Assembly (NCBI RefSeq): GCF_030161875.1
Contig: NZ_BSVA01000001.1
Span: forward strand, 1-64,000
Reading direction: 5' to 3'
Source of the DNA: Homoserinibacter gongjuensis
GTDB taxonomy: Bacteria; Actinomycetota; Actinomycetes; Actinomycetales; Microbacteriaceae
Length of the DNA stretch: 64,000 nt
Shown here piece by piece: positions 48,021 through 59,130 of this stretch. Each line of letters begins with the position of its first letter. The first letter of the stretch is position 1. The translations under genes and the position numbers were made by a program. The notes under the pieces were generated by a model. That model saw only the letters and a program-made list of their open reading frames with translations, was not told the DNA's origin and ran no database searches.

Positions 48021-51000
48021 CTGTTCTCTCTCACCCGGATGCGGCAGCACGCGGGCGTGTTCGGCTCCCTGCTCGTGGTCGCGGCGATCGTCAGCGGTCT
48101 TGCGCTCGGTGTGCTCGCCCTCATCGACCGCGCCGCGGCCGCGGGCGTGCGCGGCGAGCTGGCGACGCACACGGGCGAGGACGCGGCACTGCGCCTGTCG
48201 CTGCTGCTCACGACCGAGGAGACGGCCGCGGATGCCGCGGTGCGCGGGCTGCTCGCCGACGCGTTCCAGCGCGACGGCGCGCCGATCCCGGTGAGCGTGC
48301 AGCACGAGGTGCGCACGACGCTCGGGGTGCCCGTGGAGCGCCTCGACACGACGGGGCTCGAGGAGAGGATGCGACGGCGAGCATCGTCGCGGCGACCATC
48401 CCCGATCTCGCATCCGCGGCGACGCTCGTCGCGGGCGCCTGGGGCGACGGCGCGGACGAGGCCACGCTGCAGGCCGACGCCGCGGCCGCTCTGGGACTCG
48501 CGGTCGGCGACCGCCTCGAGCTGGCCGGACGCGAGCTCACGCTCGTGGGCATCTGGCGCGTCACCGACGGCCTCGCGGCGCGCTGGGTCGGCGATGCGCT
48601 CACCATCCGCGGCACCGACGACGCACGCCTGCCGTCGTTCGGGCTGCTCATCGTCGACGACGCCGTCTGGCCGAGTCTCGCCGAGGAACGCCGCGACGTC
48701 TGGACGATCGTGCCGGGCACCGACCTCGAGGCCGCCGACCTCGCGCCCGTCGTGGTGGCCTGGGAGGGCATCGAGGCCGGCGTCAAGGGGCTCGGAGTCG
48801 GTCGGAGCTTCGAGAAGAGCGGCCACTTCGCCCTCACGGCGCGCGAACTCGACCGGAACGTGCGCGCGCTCGACGCGATCGGTCCGGCGTCGCTGCTGCT
48901 CGTCGCGATGATCGCACTCGTGACGTTCATCGAGCTCGGCCGCCTGCTCACCGAGGTGCGCACCCGCGAACTCGGTCTGCTGTGGGCCCGGGGGCGACGC
49001 CGCGCGAAGTGGCCGTCGCGACTGCCGCCGAGACGGCGTTCACCGCGCTGCTCGGCGTCGGCATCGGGGCCGGCGCCGCGGCGGCCCTGGTGGCTCTCGG
49101 CGATCCGAACGGGTTCGCACGGCTGGGTGCGAGTTGGTGGGCGATCCCGGCAGGAGTCGCGGCGGCCGCCGTGCTCGCGGTCGCGGTGCAGTCCTTCCTC
49201 GGCACCCGCCGCGCCTCCCGCCCCGACGATCCGGCACGCGCCGGGCGGGGTCAACGGATCGCGGGCGCGGGCGTCGCGGTGCTCGTGGTGCTCGGCGCGG
49301 TGCTCGCCACCTGGCAGTTGCGGCTCTACGGCTCTCCCGTCACCCCCGACGCGGCGGGGGCAGCTCAGTCGACGCGATCGCCGTGAGCGCCCCGGCCCTC
49401 GTCGTCGTCTCGCTCGTGCTGGGCGCACTGCTGCTGTTCCCGCGCATCGCGTCGCTCGCCGAGCGTGGGGTCGCCCGCCGTCCGCAGACGGGCGTGCTCG
49501 CGGCCCGCAGCGTGGCGCGCCGCCTCGCGCTCGCGGCGACCCCCATCGCGCTCGTCGCCCTCGCGGCATCGCAGCTCATCATCGCGGCCGGCTTCGCCGG
49601 GTCGTGGAGCGCTCCCAAGCCCAGTCTCATGCGCTCCGCTCGGGAAGCGAGCTGCGCGTGGACGCTGGCCCCTCGGGCTTCAGCGAGAGCCAGCTCACCG
49701 CGCTCTCGGGGGTCGTGGGCGTGACGCGGCTCGCCGCGGTGGCCTCCGACACGCTCGACATGGGAGATGCCGACGTGCGCCTCCTCGGGGTATCCGCCGA
49801 GGCGGTGGGCGACCTCACGCTGGCCGGAGACGGCACGATCGATCCCGCGGCGCTCGCCGACGGCATCCGCGTCGACCCGCTCGGCGCACTGCTGCCCAGC
49901 GGCGGGCACGCCCTCACCCTTCGGCTCGTGCCGGACCAGCCGCTCGTGCTGGACGACGTGGCGGTCTGGGTGCAGACCGACGACGGTGTGCTGCGCCGAT
50001 CCGCGGCCACGGCCGATGCCGGCGACAGCTACACGGCGCCCCTGCCTGCGGCCCCTCAGGCGCCGCCTGGCGGATCGTCGCCATCGACCTCACCGTGCCG
50101 TTCGTGCCCGACAAGGACGACGAGCCCGACGGCATCCAGGTGAGCCTCGCCACGGCAGCGGTCGACGGCACGCCCGTCGAGCTCGTCGGCTGGCGCGGCG
50201 TCGAGATCGCCGAGCGCGTGCCGCTCATCGCGGTCGGCACGAGCGGCGCGGTCGTCGACCCCGGCACCTCCGCACGGCTCCTGACGCCGACGGGAGTGGC
50301 CGCAGCTCGCGTCGTGGTCTCGCGGGTGCTCGCCGAGACGATGAGCGCCGGGATCGGCTCCGAGCTGAGCCTGCCGCTGCGGAACGTGAACCTGCGCGTG
50401 ACGATCTCGGCGATCGTCGACGGCATCCCGGGGTCCGACCGCAGCGACGCGGTGCTGATCGATGCCCGCGCTCTCGAACTCGAGCTGTTGCGCAGCGAGG
50501 TGCAGCCGGCACCCGCCGAGCTCGCCTGGATCGGGGCGCAGGACCCCGCGGCTGCGGGACGCGCGATCGTCGCGGCCCTCGACGGCTCCGTGCGCGCCGA
50601 GGTGGCCTCGCACGATCCGCTGGGCGAGATGCTCGCGACCTCGTCGCTCGTGCTGTGGGTGACGGCGATCGGCTCGGTCGTGCTCGCGCTCGCCGCGCTC
50701 GGCGCCGTGGTCGGCGCCCAATTGCGCTCGCGTCGTGACGAGACGGCCGTGCTGCGCGCGCTCGGGTTCTCGGCCCGCCAGCAGGGTGCCCTGCGGCGGC
50801 GCGAGCTGCTCGCGGTCGTGGGATTCGGCGCGCTCGCAGGCCTCGTGGCGGGCGCCCTCGTGGTGATCGTCGTGATCGCCGTCTTCGTGCGCGCCGCCGT
50901 GCCGGGCTCCTATCTGGGCATCCCCACCGAGGTCGCCCTCGACATCCCGCTGCTCGGGGGCGCCCTCGTCTGCTTCGCGGCCCTCGTGCTCGCCTTCGTC

Positions 51001-51066
51001 GCCGGCTACGGGGCGCTCGTGACACGGCAGGGCCGCATCGCCCGCGTTCCGGAGGATGCCAGATGA
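48021..51066 (+). CDS. ABC exporter permease A, module 1 (FtsX/MacB-like)
   Basis: Large permease of 1016 residues after correction, with an N-terminal helix, an external region of ~240 residues, a block of about five helices, a second external region of ~300 residues, and a final FtsX-type block (VVGAQLRSRRDETAVLRALG). It is paralogous to permease A of module 2. The proposed start is CTG 48021 (LFSLTRMRQHAGV), because it aligns with the GTG of the paralogue and has GGAGG 5 nt upstream; ATG 48039 is the alternative. Five one-base losses (near 48370, 48994, 49365, 49668, 50056) all move the frame the same way. Substrate unknown; MacB-like systems export peptides, lipids or drugs. Confidence 0.78.
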
Positions 51067-53214
51067 GCGCGCTCTCCACCGCCGGGCTGCTGCGCGCGCA
51101 CCTCCGTTCCGGACTCGGGGCCGCGGCGCTCACGGCAACGCTCGTCGCCGTCACGGTGTTCGTCGCGGCGGCCGTGCCGAGCGCCCTCGCGGCCCTCACG
51201 ACGGCGCAGTTGCAGCATGCGGCATCCGAGCTCTCGACGGCGCGCCGTGACCTCACGGCATCGGGGCCCTCGGGCCCCGCTTCGCCGAGCTGGTCACCGC
51301 GACCAACACGATCGCCGACATCACCGACCAGGTCGAGATCTTCCCGCGCCAATACGGCGAGCCGCTCGAGAGCGTGCTCGGTGCGGGCGAGTGGGTGGGG
51401 GTGACGCGCCTGTTCACCGCGAACCCGGAGGACCCCGCCCCGGGGGCGCCGTCGATCTCGGTGAACCTCGCGATCGACCCTGCGTGGCAGCAGCGCGTGC
51501 GCATCGTCGAGGGAAGCGCCCCGGAGGCGTGGAGCGGCACGCTCGGCTCCCGCGACGAACCGCGCCCGCCGGTGCCTGTCGCCGTCTCCGCCGGCTTCGT
51601 GAAGAACGCGGGAGTCGCCCTGGGCGACCTGCTCGACTACAACGGCGAACGACTCGAGATCGCGGCGGTCTACGAGCCACTCGACGCCGACGCAGGCTAC
51701 TGGGCCCACGCTCCGCTGCTGGGCGCGCCCATCGTGACGCCCCCACCGGGCTATTCCGTCACGGCGTCGCTGTATGTCGACCCGGGCACCGTGCAGGGTC
51801 TCTCCACATGGTTCAACTCGGCGAGCGTCACTGCCTGGTGGCCATCGCGGGTCGGCACCGTGACGGCCGCCAACGCGAGCGAGATCGTCCGGGCATTCCA
51901 CGACACCCCGTCCTACGGGCGCGTCGTCATCTCCCAGACCGAGCTCACGCTCACGAGCGATCTGCCGCATGCCCTCGAGGTGGCATCCGCACGGATGCAG
52001 TTCGTGCTCGCGCTGCTCGCCCTCGTGGCAGCCGGGCCGCTGGGTGTCGTCTTCGCCGTCGACGCGCAGGCGGCGCAAGCGGTGCTCACCCGGCGACGGC
52101 CCGCCCTCGCGCTCGCGTCGGCGCGCGGCGCCTCCGGTCGGCAGCTGCGCACGGCGATGGCGATCGAGGGGCTGCTCATCGGCCTGCCCGCCGCCGGGAT
52201 CGCCTACCTCGCCACGAGGCTGCTCTTCCCGGGGGACTTCACCGCGGCGGGGCTCGCACTCGCGATCGTGTTCGGGCTCGCTCCCGCCGTGCTGCTCGCC
52301 GCTCTCACCCCCACGCGCCTGGGCCGCGGCGAGCGCACGGATGTCTCCCTGCGGTCCCGCAGCGGCGTGCGCTGGGTCGTCGAGGTCGCGGCGGTGGGCC
52401 TCGCGGCCCTCGCCGTCTTCCTGCTGTTCCGACGCGGGTTCGCCGAGGCATCCGCCGAGGTGGGCATCGACCCGCTGCTGGCCGCCGTGCCCCTGCTGCT
52501 GGCGATCGCCGGATGCGTCATCGCGTTGCGCATCTACCCCGCGCTCCTGCTGCTCGTGCACCGCATCGCGCGCACGACCGCGCACGCCGTTCCCCTGCTC
52601 GGGGCCGCGCGCGCGGTGCGCACTCCCGCGCTGGGGTTCGCCACCGGCTTCTCCTCCTCGTGGGGGTGTCGATCTCGGTGTTCTCGACGGGCATCGCCAC
52701 GACGATCCGTGCGGCGATCGCGCAGGCACTGCTGCTGCCCTCCGCCGACAACGAGACGTTCCTCTCGCTCACCCAGCAGCCCGTCATGACGGGACTCACC
52801 GTCATGCTGCTGCTCGCCGCGATCGTCGCCACCCTGCTCGGCGCGCTCGCCGTCGTGCTCGGCTCGATCGCGGCATCCGAACCCCGCAACCGCCTGCTGG
52901 GAGTCGCGCGCGTGCTCGGCTTCTCGCCGCGTCAGCTCGGGGCGCTCGTCGGATGGGAGCTCGCCCCTCTCGCGATCGTCGCGATCGCGGTGGGCGCGGT
53001 CGTCGGCGCCGCCGAGTTGCAGCTCGTTCTCGGTGCGCTCGACCTGCGGCCGTTCCTCGGCACGACCGATGCCGTCGCCCCCGTTCTCGACCCGCTGTGG
53101 GTCGCCGGCGTGATCGCCGTCTTCACCGTCGTCGTGCTCGTGGCGGGTTTCGTCACGGCCGCGATCGCTCGCCGGATGAGCCCCGTGAGCAGCATCAAGA
53201 TGGGAGCCGAATGA
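51063..53214 (+). CDS. ABC exporter permease B, module 1 (shortened)
   Basis: Permease of 717 residues after correction, paralogous to permease B of module 2 (890 residues). Both share the N-terminal helix, an external domain with YWAHAPLL/YWAHAPDL, and the block SARGASGRQLRTAMAIEGLL. After GVSISVFSTGIATT this copy has only ~40 external residues before the last three helices, whereas module 2 has about 200. So it lacks the second external domain. One-base losses occur at about 51293 and 52656. ATGA overlaps link it to permease A and to the ATPase. Confidence 0.82.
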
Positions 53215-54088
53215 CCGCGCAGATCCGATGCGCCGACCTGGTGCGCATCTACACCGCCGTCGGCGTCGAGGTGCAGGCCCTTCAGGGCCTCACGCTCGAC
53301 GTTGAGAAGGGTGAGCTGACCGCCATCGTCGGGGCCTCCGGCTCCGGCAAGTCGACGCTGCTCGGCATCCTCTCGGGGCTCGACACGCCCACCGCAGGCC
53401 GCGCCCAGGTGGCCGACCACGACCTGCTCACCATGACGGGTCGCGAGCGCACGCGCTACCGCCGCGAGACCGTCGGCTTCGTGTTCCAGCAGACGGCCCG
53501 CAACCTGCTGCCGTACTACACGGCGGCGCAGAACATCGCCCTCGCGCTCGCGCTCGCCCACCGTCCGCGCCGCGGTCGCGCCGAGCGGGTCGACGAACTG
53601 CTCGGGCTGCTCGGCATCGCCGAGGTGCGCGACCGCCGGCCCGCCGAGATGTCGGGGGCCAGCAGCAGCGCGTGGCGATCGCCGTCGCGCTCGCCAACGA
53701 GCCCGAGGTGCTGCTGGCCGACGAGCCGACGGGCGAGCTCGACGAGGCCAACTCGGTGCTCGTGCTCGAAACCCTGCGCGACATCAACGAGCGCCTCGGC
53801 GTGACAGTGCTGATCGTCACCCACGACGACACCGTGTCGCAGCATGTGCGGCGCACGGTGCAGATCCGCGACGGGCGCACCTCGACCGAGGTGCTGCGCC
53901 ACACCCGCACCGACGAGAGCGGCACCGAGCACCAGATCGAACGCGAGTACGCCGTGCTCGACCGCGTCGGACGGCTGCAGCTGCCGCACGACTACCTCGA
54001 ACGGCTCGACATGCGCGACCGCGTGCGGCTCGAGCTCGAACACGACCACGTGCAGGTGCACCCGACGACCGAGGAGGATGCGCGATGA
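53211..54088 (+). CDS. ABC exporter ATPase 1, module 1, with C-terminal AbrB-like domain
   Basis: MacB/LolD-type ATPase of 292 residues after correction. Walker A is GASGSGKST, the signature MSGGQQQRV is restored by one G at the run 53654-53658, Walker B is [12 protein letters not shown], and the switch is VTHDDT. An ATPase of this type usually ends near residue 230. Here residues ~247-285 read [19 protein letters not shown] followed by [17 protein letters not shown], close to the AbrB/MazE swapped-hairpin pattern (D-x-x-G-R-x-x-L-P ... L ... V-x-L-E-x-D-x-V-x-V-x-P). Module 2 has the same extension. It could be a dimerisation or DNA-binding domain. Confidence 0.85.
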
Positions 54089-54798
54089 CCGACCCGACAC
54101 AGCCCGCGTTGCGCGCCGAGGGGCTGACGCGCACCTACGGGGCGGGCGAGACGGCCGTGCACGCGCTCGTCGACGCCTCGCTCGAGCTGCACTCCGGTGA
54201 ACTCGTCGTCGTGCGCGGGGCGTCAGGGTCGGGCAAGACGACCCTGCTCAACCTGCTCGGTGGTCTCGACACCCCCACCGCCGGCCGGGTGCAGCTCGGC
54301 GAGATCGACCTGACCACCGCATCCGAGGCGCAGCTCGTCGATGTGCGGCGACGCCGCGTCTCGTACGTCTTCCAGTCGTTCGCCCTGCTGCCTGCCCTCT
54401 CCGCCGCCGAGAACGTCGAGCTGCCGCTGCGGCTGCTCGCGACGCCGCCCGAGCAGCGTGACGCGCGCGTGGCGGAGCTGCTCGAGCTCGTCGGCCTCGA
54501 GGCCCATGCCAACCAACGCCCGGCGGAGCTCTCCGGCGGGCAGCAACAGCGCGTCGCGCTCGCCCGCGCCCTCGCCAACCGCCCCGATGTGCTCATCGCC
54601 GACGAGCCGACCGGTCAGCTCGATTCCCGCACGGCCGACGCCATGATGATGCTCATCGCCGAGCTCGTCCACGATCAGAAGGTCGCCGCGATCATGACGA
54701 CGCACGATCCGAAGATGGTGGCCGCGGCCGACCGCGTGCTCGAGATGCACGACGGGCGGCTCACCCAGACCCTCGCCCGCGGGCGGCACCGGGCCTGA
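54085..54798 (+). CDS. ABC exporter ATPase 2, module 1
   Basis: LolD/MacB-type ATPase of 237 residues without extension. Walker [17 protein letters not shown], signature [17 protein letters not shown], Walker [13 protein letters not shown] and switch TTHDPKM are all intact. Starts at ATG 54085, overlapping ATPase 1. With permeases A and B it gives a 2+2 set; the two ATPases may pair as a heterodimer or each serve one permease. Its stop is 4 bp from the stop of the converging BenE gene. Confidence 0.92.
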   Translation: MTDPTQPALRAEGLTRTYGAGETAVHALVDASLELHSGELVVVRGASGSGKTTLLNLLGGLDTPTAGRVQLGEIDLTTASEAQLVDVRRRRVSYVFQSFALLPALSAAENVELPLRLLATPPEQRDARVAELLELVGLEAHANQRPAELSGGQQQRVALARALANRPDVLIADEPTGQLDSRTADAMMMLIAELVHDQKVAAIMTTHDPKMVAAADRVLEMHDGRLTQTLARGRHRA

Positions 54799-54801
54799 GC
54801 G

Positions 54802-56018
54802 CTACGGCGTGGCGAGCTCGCGGCGCCGTCGGGGTCGCCAGCCGAGCCAGAGCATCGCGATCCCACCCACGACGAGACCCCAGAACGCCGAGCCGATGCC
54901 GGCCACCGACACCTGCGAGGCGACCACGAGGAAGGTCACGACCGCGACGACCCGTGTCGCCGGCTCCTCGAGTGCGCCCGTGGTGGCCGTCGCCAACGCG
55001 CCGAAGAGGGCGAGCCCGGCGACAGCCGTGATGAGCAGCGGCGGGGTGACGGTGACGAGCGCGGTGGCGGCGCCGGATCCGAGACCGAGCACGAGGTAGC
55101 AGACACCGCCCGCGACGCTCGCAACCCAGCGGCGATCGCGATCCGGATGCGCATCCGGCCCCGCCATCATCGCCGCCGTGATCGCCGCGAGATTGAGGGT
55201 GTAGGCGCCGAGCACCGACCCGACGACGGTCGCGGCACCGGTGCTCGCGAGGACCACGCGCGCGGGCGGATGCGGATAGCCGAAGGTCTTCAGCACCTCG
55301 AAGCCCGGCACGTTCTGCCCCGCCATCGTCACGACGTAGAGCGGCAGCCCGAGGCTCACGAGCACGAGCGGGTCGAACACGGGCCAGGTCACGCTGAGCA
55401 CGGGCGCGAGCGGGGTCGCCGCGAGCTCAGCCCCTCACCGGACGCCAGCACCACGACGACCGTCGCGAGCACGGCGGCGGGCACCGCCCAGCGCGGCGCG
55501 ATCCGGGCGAACAGCAACCACACGATCACGACCGGCAGCCCGAGCGCGGGCAACTGCACGGCGGCGAGAACGGGCGCGATGCAGATCGGGAACAGGATGC
55601 CCGCGAGCATCGCGCTCGCGATGGGCTTCGGGATGCGGGTCACGGCACGCGCGAGCGCGGGCCAGAGGCCGGTCACGAGCAGCAGCACACCGCACAGCAC
55701 GAACGCGCCGACCGCGGCCCGGAAGTCGCCCGTCGTCGCCTCCGCCGCCACGAGCACCGCGGCACCGGGGGTCGACCAGGCGAAGCTCAGCGGCATCCGG
55801 AACCACAGGCCGAGCCCGATCGCGAGCACGCCCTGCAGCACGCACAGCATGAGCAGCCCGGATGCCGTGTCGGCGGGCGAGGCGCCGACGGCCTGCAGAC
55901 CCGCGACGACGAGCGCGAAGGAGCTCGCGAATCCGGTGACGGCGCCGACGAGGCCGGCACCGATCGGCTGGAGGTCGGATGCGCGCATGGCACCCGAGCC
56001 TAGGGCCGGGGAGGTCAT
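54802..56018 (-). CDS. BenE-family (benzoate/aromatic) transporter
   Basis: Membrane transporter of 405 residues after correction, with ten to twelve helices. The stretch PIGAGLVGAVTGFASSFALV at the N terminus, SFAWSTPGAAVLVAAE and VTMAGQNVPGFEVLKTFGYP are signatures of the BenE family, whose described members take up benzoate. One base is missing at the run 55431-55434 (C on the plus strand): VLASGEG continues AELAATPLAPVLSVTWP. No benzoate catabolism genes are nearby. It stands between the two ABC modules on the opposite strand, so it breaks up an otherwise tandem duplication. Confidence 0.9.
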
Positions 56019-56096
56019 GTGACGACGCGACTGGATGTGACGGTCACATTCGCCGCTAGACTCGCCTGGCTCACCGATGAATCGAGGATCCGTCCC

Positions 56097-59000
56097 GTGT
56101 CGTCCCTTGCCCGCTCACGCCGACAACTCGGGGTGCTGACGAGCGTGGCGGTGGTCGTGGGTCTCGTCGCCGGGGGCTGGATGGTCGCCGAGGGAGCGCT
56201 CTCGCGTGCGGCCGATCAGGGGGTGCAGCAGGGCATGGCCACCCGCTCGGGAGCCGACCTCGGCCTGCGGGTGACGGCTCCGCTCGGAGCGGACCCCGAG
56301 ACCCAGGATGCCCAGGTGCGCGCGGCGATCGGGCGAAGCTTCGCGGCGCTCGCGACGCCCCCGAGGTCGTGCGCACCGCGAGCGCGGCCGCGACCGTGCT
56401 CGCGCCCGCCCACCCGACCACCTCGCGCGCGGGACTCGTCATGAGCATCGATGGGCTCGCGCAGCGGGCGCAGCTCGTGGCGGGCTCGTGGGCGTCCTCA
56501 CCCGACGAGGTGACCGTGCAGGCGGATGCCGCCGAGCTGCTCGACGCCACGGTCGGCGATGTGCTGACGCTCGATGGCGCGCCTGCCCGCATCGCGGGGC
56601 TGTGGCGCGTGACCGACCCGCTCGCCGCGCGGTGGCTCGGTGATCCGCAGCTGCTCACCGGTCACGACGACGCCGGCCCGAGCTCGATCGGCCCGATCGT
56701 CGTCGACGCGAGCCGGTTGACCGCTTTCGAGGAACCTGACGCGCAGTGGACGGTGGTGCCGGATGCGACGCGCATCGCCGCCGCCGACCTCACGACGATC
56801 GCCTCCGCCTGGGCGCAGATCCCGTCGGCCTGGCGCGGCGAGGTCGACGGGGCGGGTTCGTTCCACAAGTCCGGCCGCCTGAAGAACACCGTCGCCGACC
56901 TCGGCGCGCGCGTCGATGGCCTGCGGGCCATCGAACCTGTCGTGTTGCTGCTGCTCGCCGCCGCCGCGCTCGTCGCGCTGCTGGAACTGGGCCGTCTGCT
57001 CGCGAGCAACCGCGCTCGCGAGATCGCCCTGCTGTGGGCCCGCGGGCGCGGTTCGACCGAGACCGGCGCGTGGGCGGGCATCGAGGCGAGCATCGCTGCG
57101 GCGCTCGGTGCCGCCGCAGGCCTCGGTGCCGGGGCGCTCGTGCTCGCGCTGCTCGGCGACCGCGTCGCGGTGACTCCCGCGAGCCTCGGCGTCGCGCTCG
57201 TCGCGGTTCTCACGGCGGTCGCGGCTTGTGGTGCCGCCGCGGCCCGACAAGCGCGCGAGGGCGTGCGCGCCGAGGCCGCCGAGGGCGCCTGCGCCGCGCC
57301 GCCGGGCCCATGGTCACGATCCTCGCGGTGGCCGCCGCGGCCGTCTCGGTGTGGCAGCTGCGCCTTTACGGCAGCCCGGTGACCCCGCTCGCCGACGGAC
57401 GCTCGGCGGTCGACCCCATCGCGGTCGTGGCACCGGCCCTTACCGTCGTCGCCGGTGCCCTGCTCGCGCTCACCGCGTTTCCGCTGCTCGCCCGTCTCGT
57501 CATGCGGGCGACGGCACAAGGTCCGGCACCGCGGATGCTCGCGGCACACGGGGTCGCCCGTCGCCTCCGTCGCGTCACGGCGCCGCTGCTCGTCGTGGCG
57601 ATCGCCGGATCGAGCGTGCTCGTCGCCGCCGGCTACACCGCGACCTGGTCGCTGGCCTTCGATCGCACGAGTGCCCTGCGCGCCGGGGCGCCGCTCAGCG
57701 TGGCGGGCGCGGGCACTCTCGATGAGGCCACGCTCGACGAGCTCGCCTCACTCGACGCGGTGCAGCACCTCGTTCCGATCCGTCGCGACGAGCTCGTGCT
57801 GAGCGACGGCACCGGCACGATCGTCTCGGTCTCCCCTGATGCCTTCGCCGCGCTCGCGAGCGACGGGTCGGGCGCGATCGATCCGCGCGCCGTCGCCGAG
57901 CAGTTCCGCGCCGAGCTGAACGGCCCCGCCGTTCCGGCGTCCGCGCACGAGCTCGTGCTGACCGCCGAACTGAGCGGGTTCTCGAACGCACCCGCGGTGA
58001 GGTTGCGCTACGCCGACGGCTGGGGCCGCGAGCGCGTGCTGCCCACCGAGGCATCGGCATCCGATGGCCGAGTGCGTTTCACCGCCGCCCTCCCCGAAGC
58101 GGCGCCGCCCGCCGGCGGACGGCTGCTCGCGATCGACGTCGAGGTGCGCGGGTCGGCGATCGCGACGGCGGACGGTGCCACCTTCGCGCTCGAGTCGCTC
58201 GGAACGGATGCCGGCGAGCTTCCCGAGGCGTTCGGGCGCGCGCCGTGGGCCGCCGAGCCGACCGGGCTCACCGCGGCCGTCGGCGCGACCGGCGCTCGCG
58301 GCTTCCGCGTCAGCGGCGGCAACACGACGGTGCGCATGACTCCGGATGCCGCGGACGGCATGCCGCCCGTCGTCGTGACGCGCGCGCTCGCCGAGCGATA
58401 CGGGCTCGCGGTGGGATCGACGTTGAGCGTGCAGACGGCGGGCTCCTACGCGAACACCACGATGCGCATCGCCGCGGTACTCCCCGCCGTGCCGGGTGCC
58501 GACGACGCGCTCGCGGCTCTCATCGACCTCGGCGTCGTGCAGACCGCGGCCGCACGGGAGACGCGCGGCTCGGCCCTGCCGAACGCGGCCTGGCTCGACT
58601 CCGACGCGCCGCCGGTCGCCGCCGCCGCGGTGCGCGCCGTGCTGCCGCCGGGGGCCCGCATCCTGACCGCCGACGACGAGGCGGGGCGCACCGTGGTCGG
58701 ATCCGCCGCGATCGCGCTCGTAGGCGTCGCGGCCCTCTGCATCCTGCTGGCACTCATCACACTCGCGGCCGTCGGCCGCGCCGATCACCGGCTGCGGCTC
58801 GGCGACCTCGCCGTGCTCCGCGCGCTCGGCTTCCGCGCCGCGCAGCAGTCCGCCGTGCGGCGCGGCGAGTGGTGGATCGTCGCGGCGTCGGGACTGCTCG
58901 CGGGTGCGATCATCGGCACGCTCGCGGTGCTCCTCACCATCCCGCAGCTCACGAGCGCGGCGCTGCCCGATCCCATTCCCGGGCTGTCGGCCGCCGTGCG

Positions 59001-59130
59001 GGTCGATCCCGTGCTCGTCTCCGGTGGCGCGATCGTGCTGCTCGGCGGCATCGCCCTGCTCGGCGAACTCGCGGCCGCGCGGGTGCGCCGCAATGCGCTG
59101 CGCGCGCTCGGCGGGGAGGAGACGCGATGA
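56097..59130 (+). CDS. ABC exporter permease A, module 2 (FtsX/MacB-like)
   Basis: Paralogue of permease A in module 1, 1011 residues after correction. Layout: a helix at ~14-34, an external region to ~275, helices to ~520 with WQLRLYGSPVTPLADGRSAV (shared with module 1), a second external region, and a C-terminal FtsX block (RLGDLAVLRALGFRAAQQSA). Two one-base losses: the C run 56358-56362 (LATPP then EVVRTASAAA) and near 57303-57306 (before MVTILAVAAAAVSVW). GTG 56097 follows TAGACT (about 56057-56062) and gives an exact codon count. Confidence 0.85.

Noticed and set aside
48021-51066. Several separate small membrane-protein genes in place of one permease
   Set aside because: The five pieces align in order with the paralogue at 56097-59130 and the corrected length is an exact codon number.
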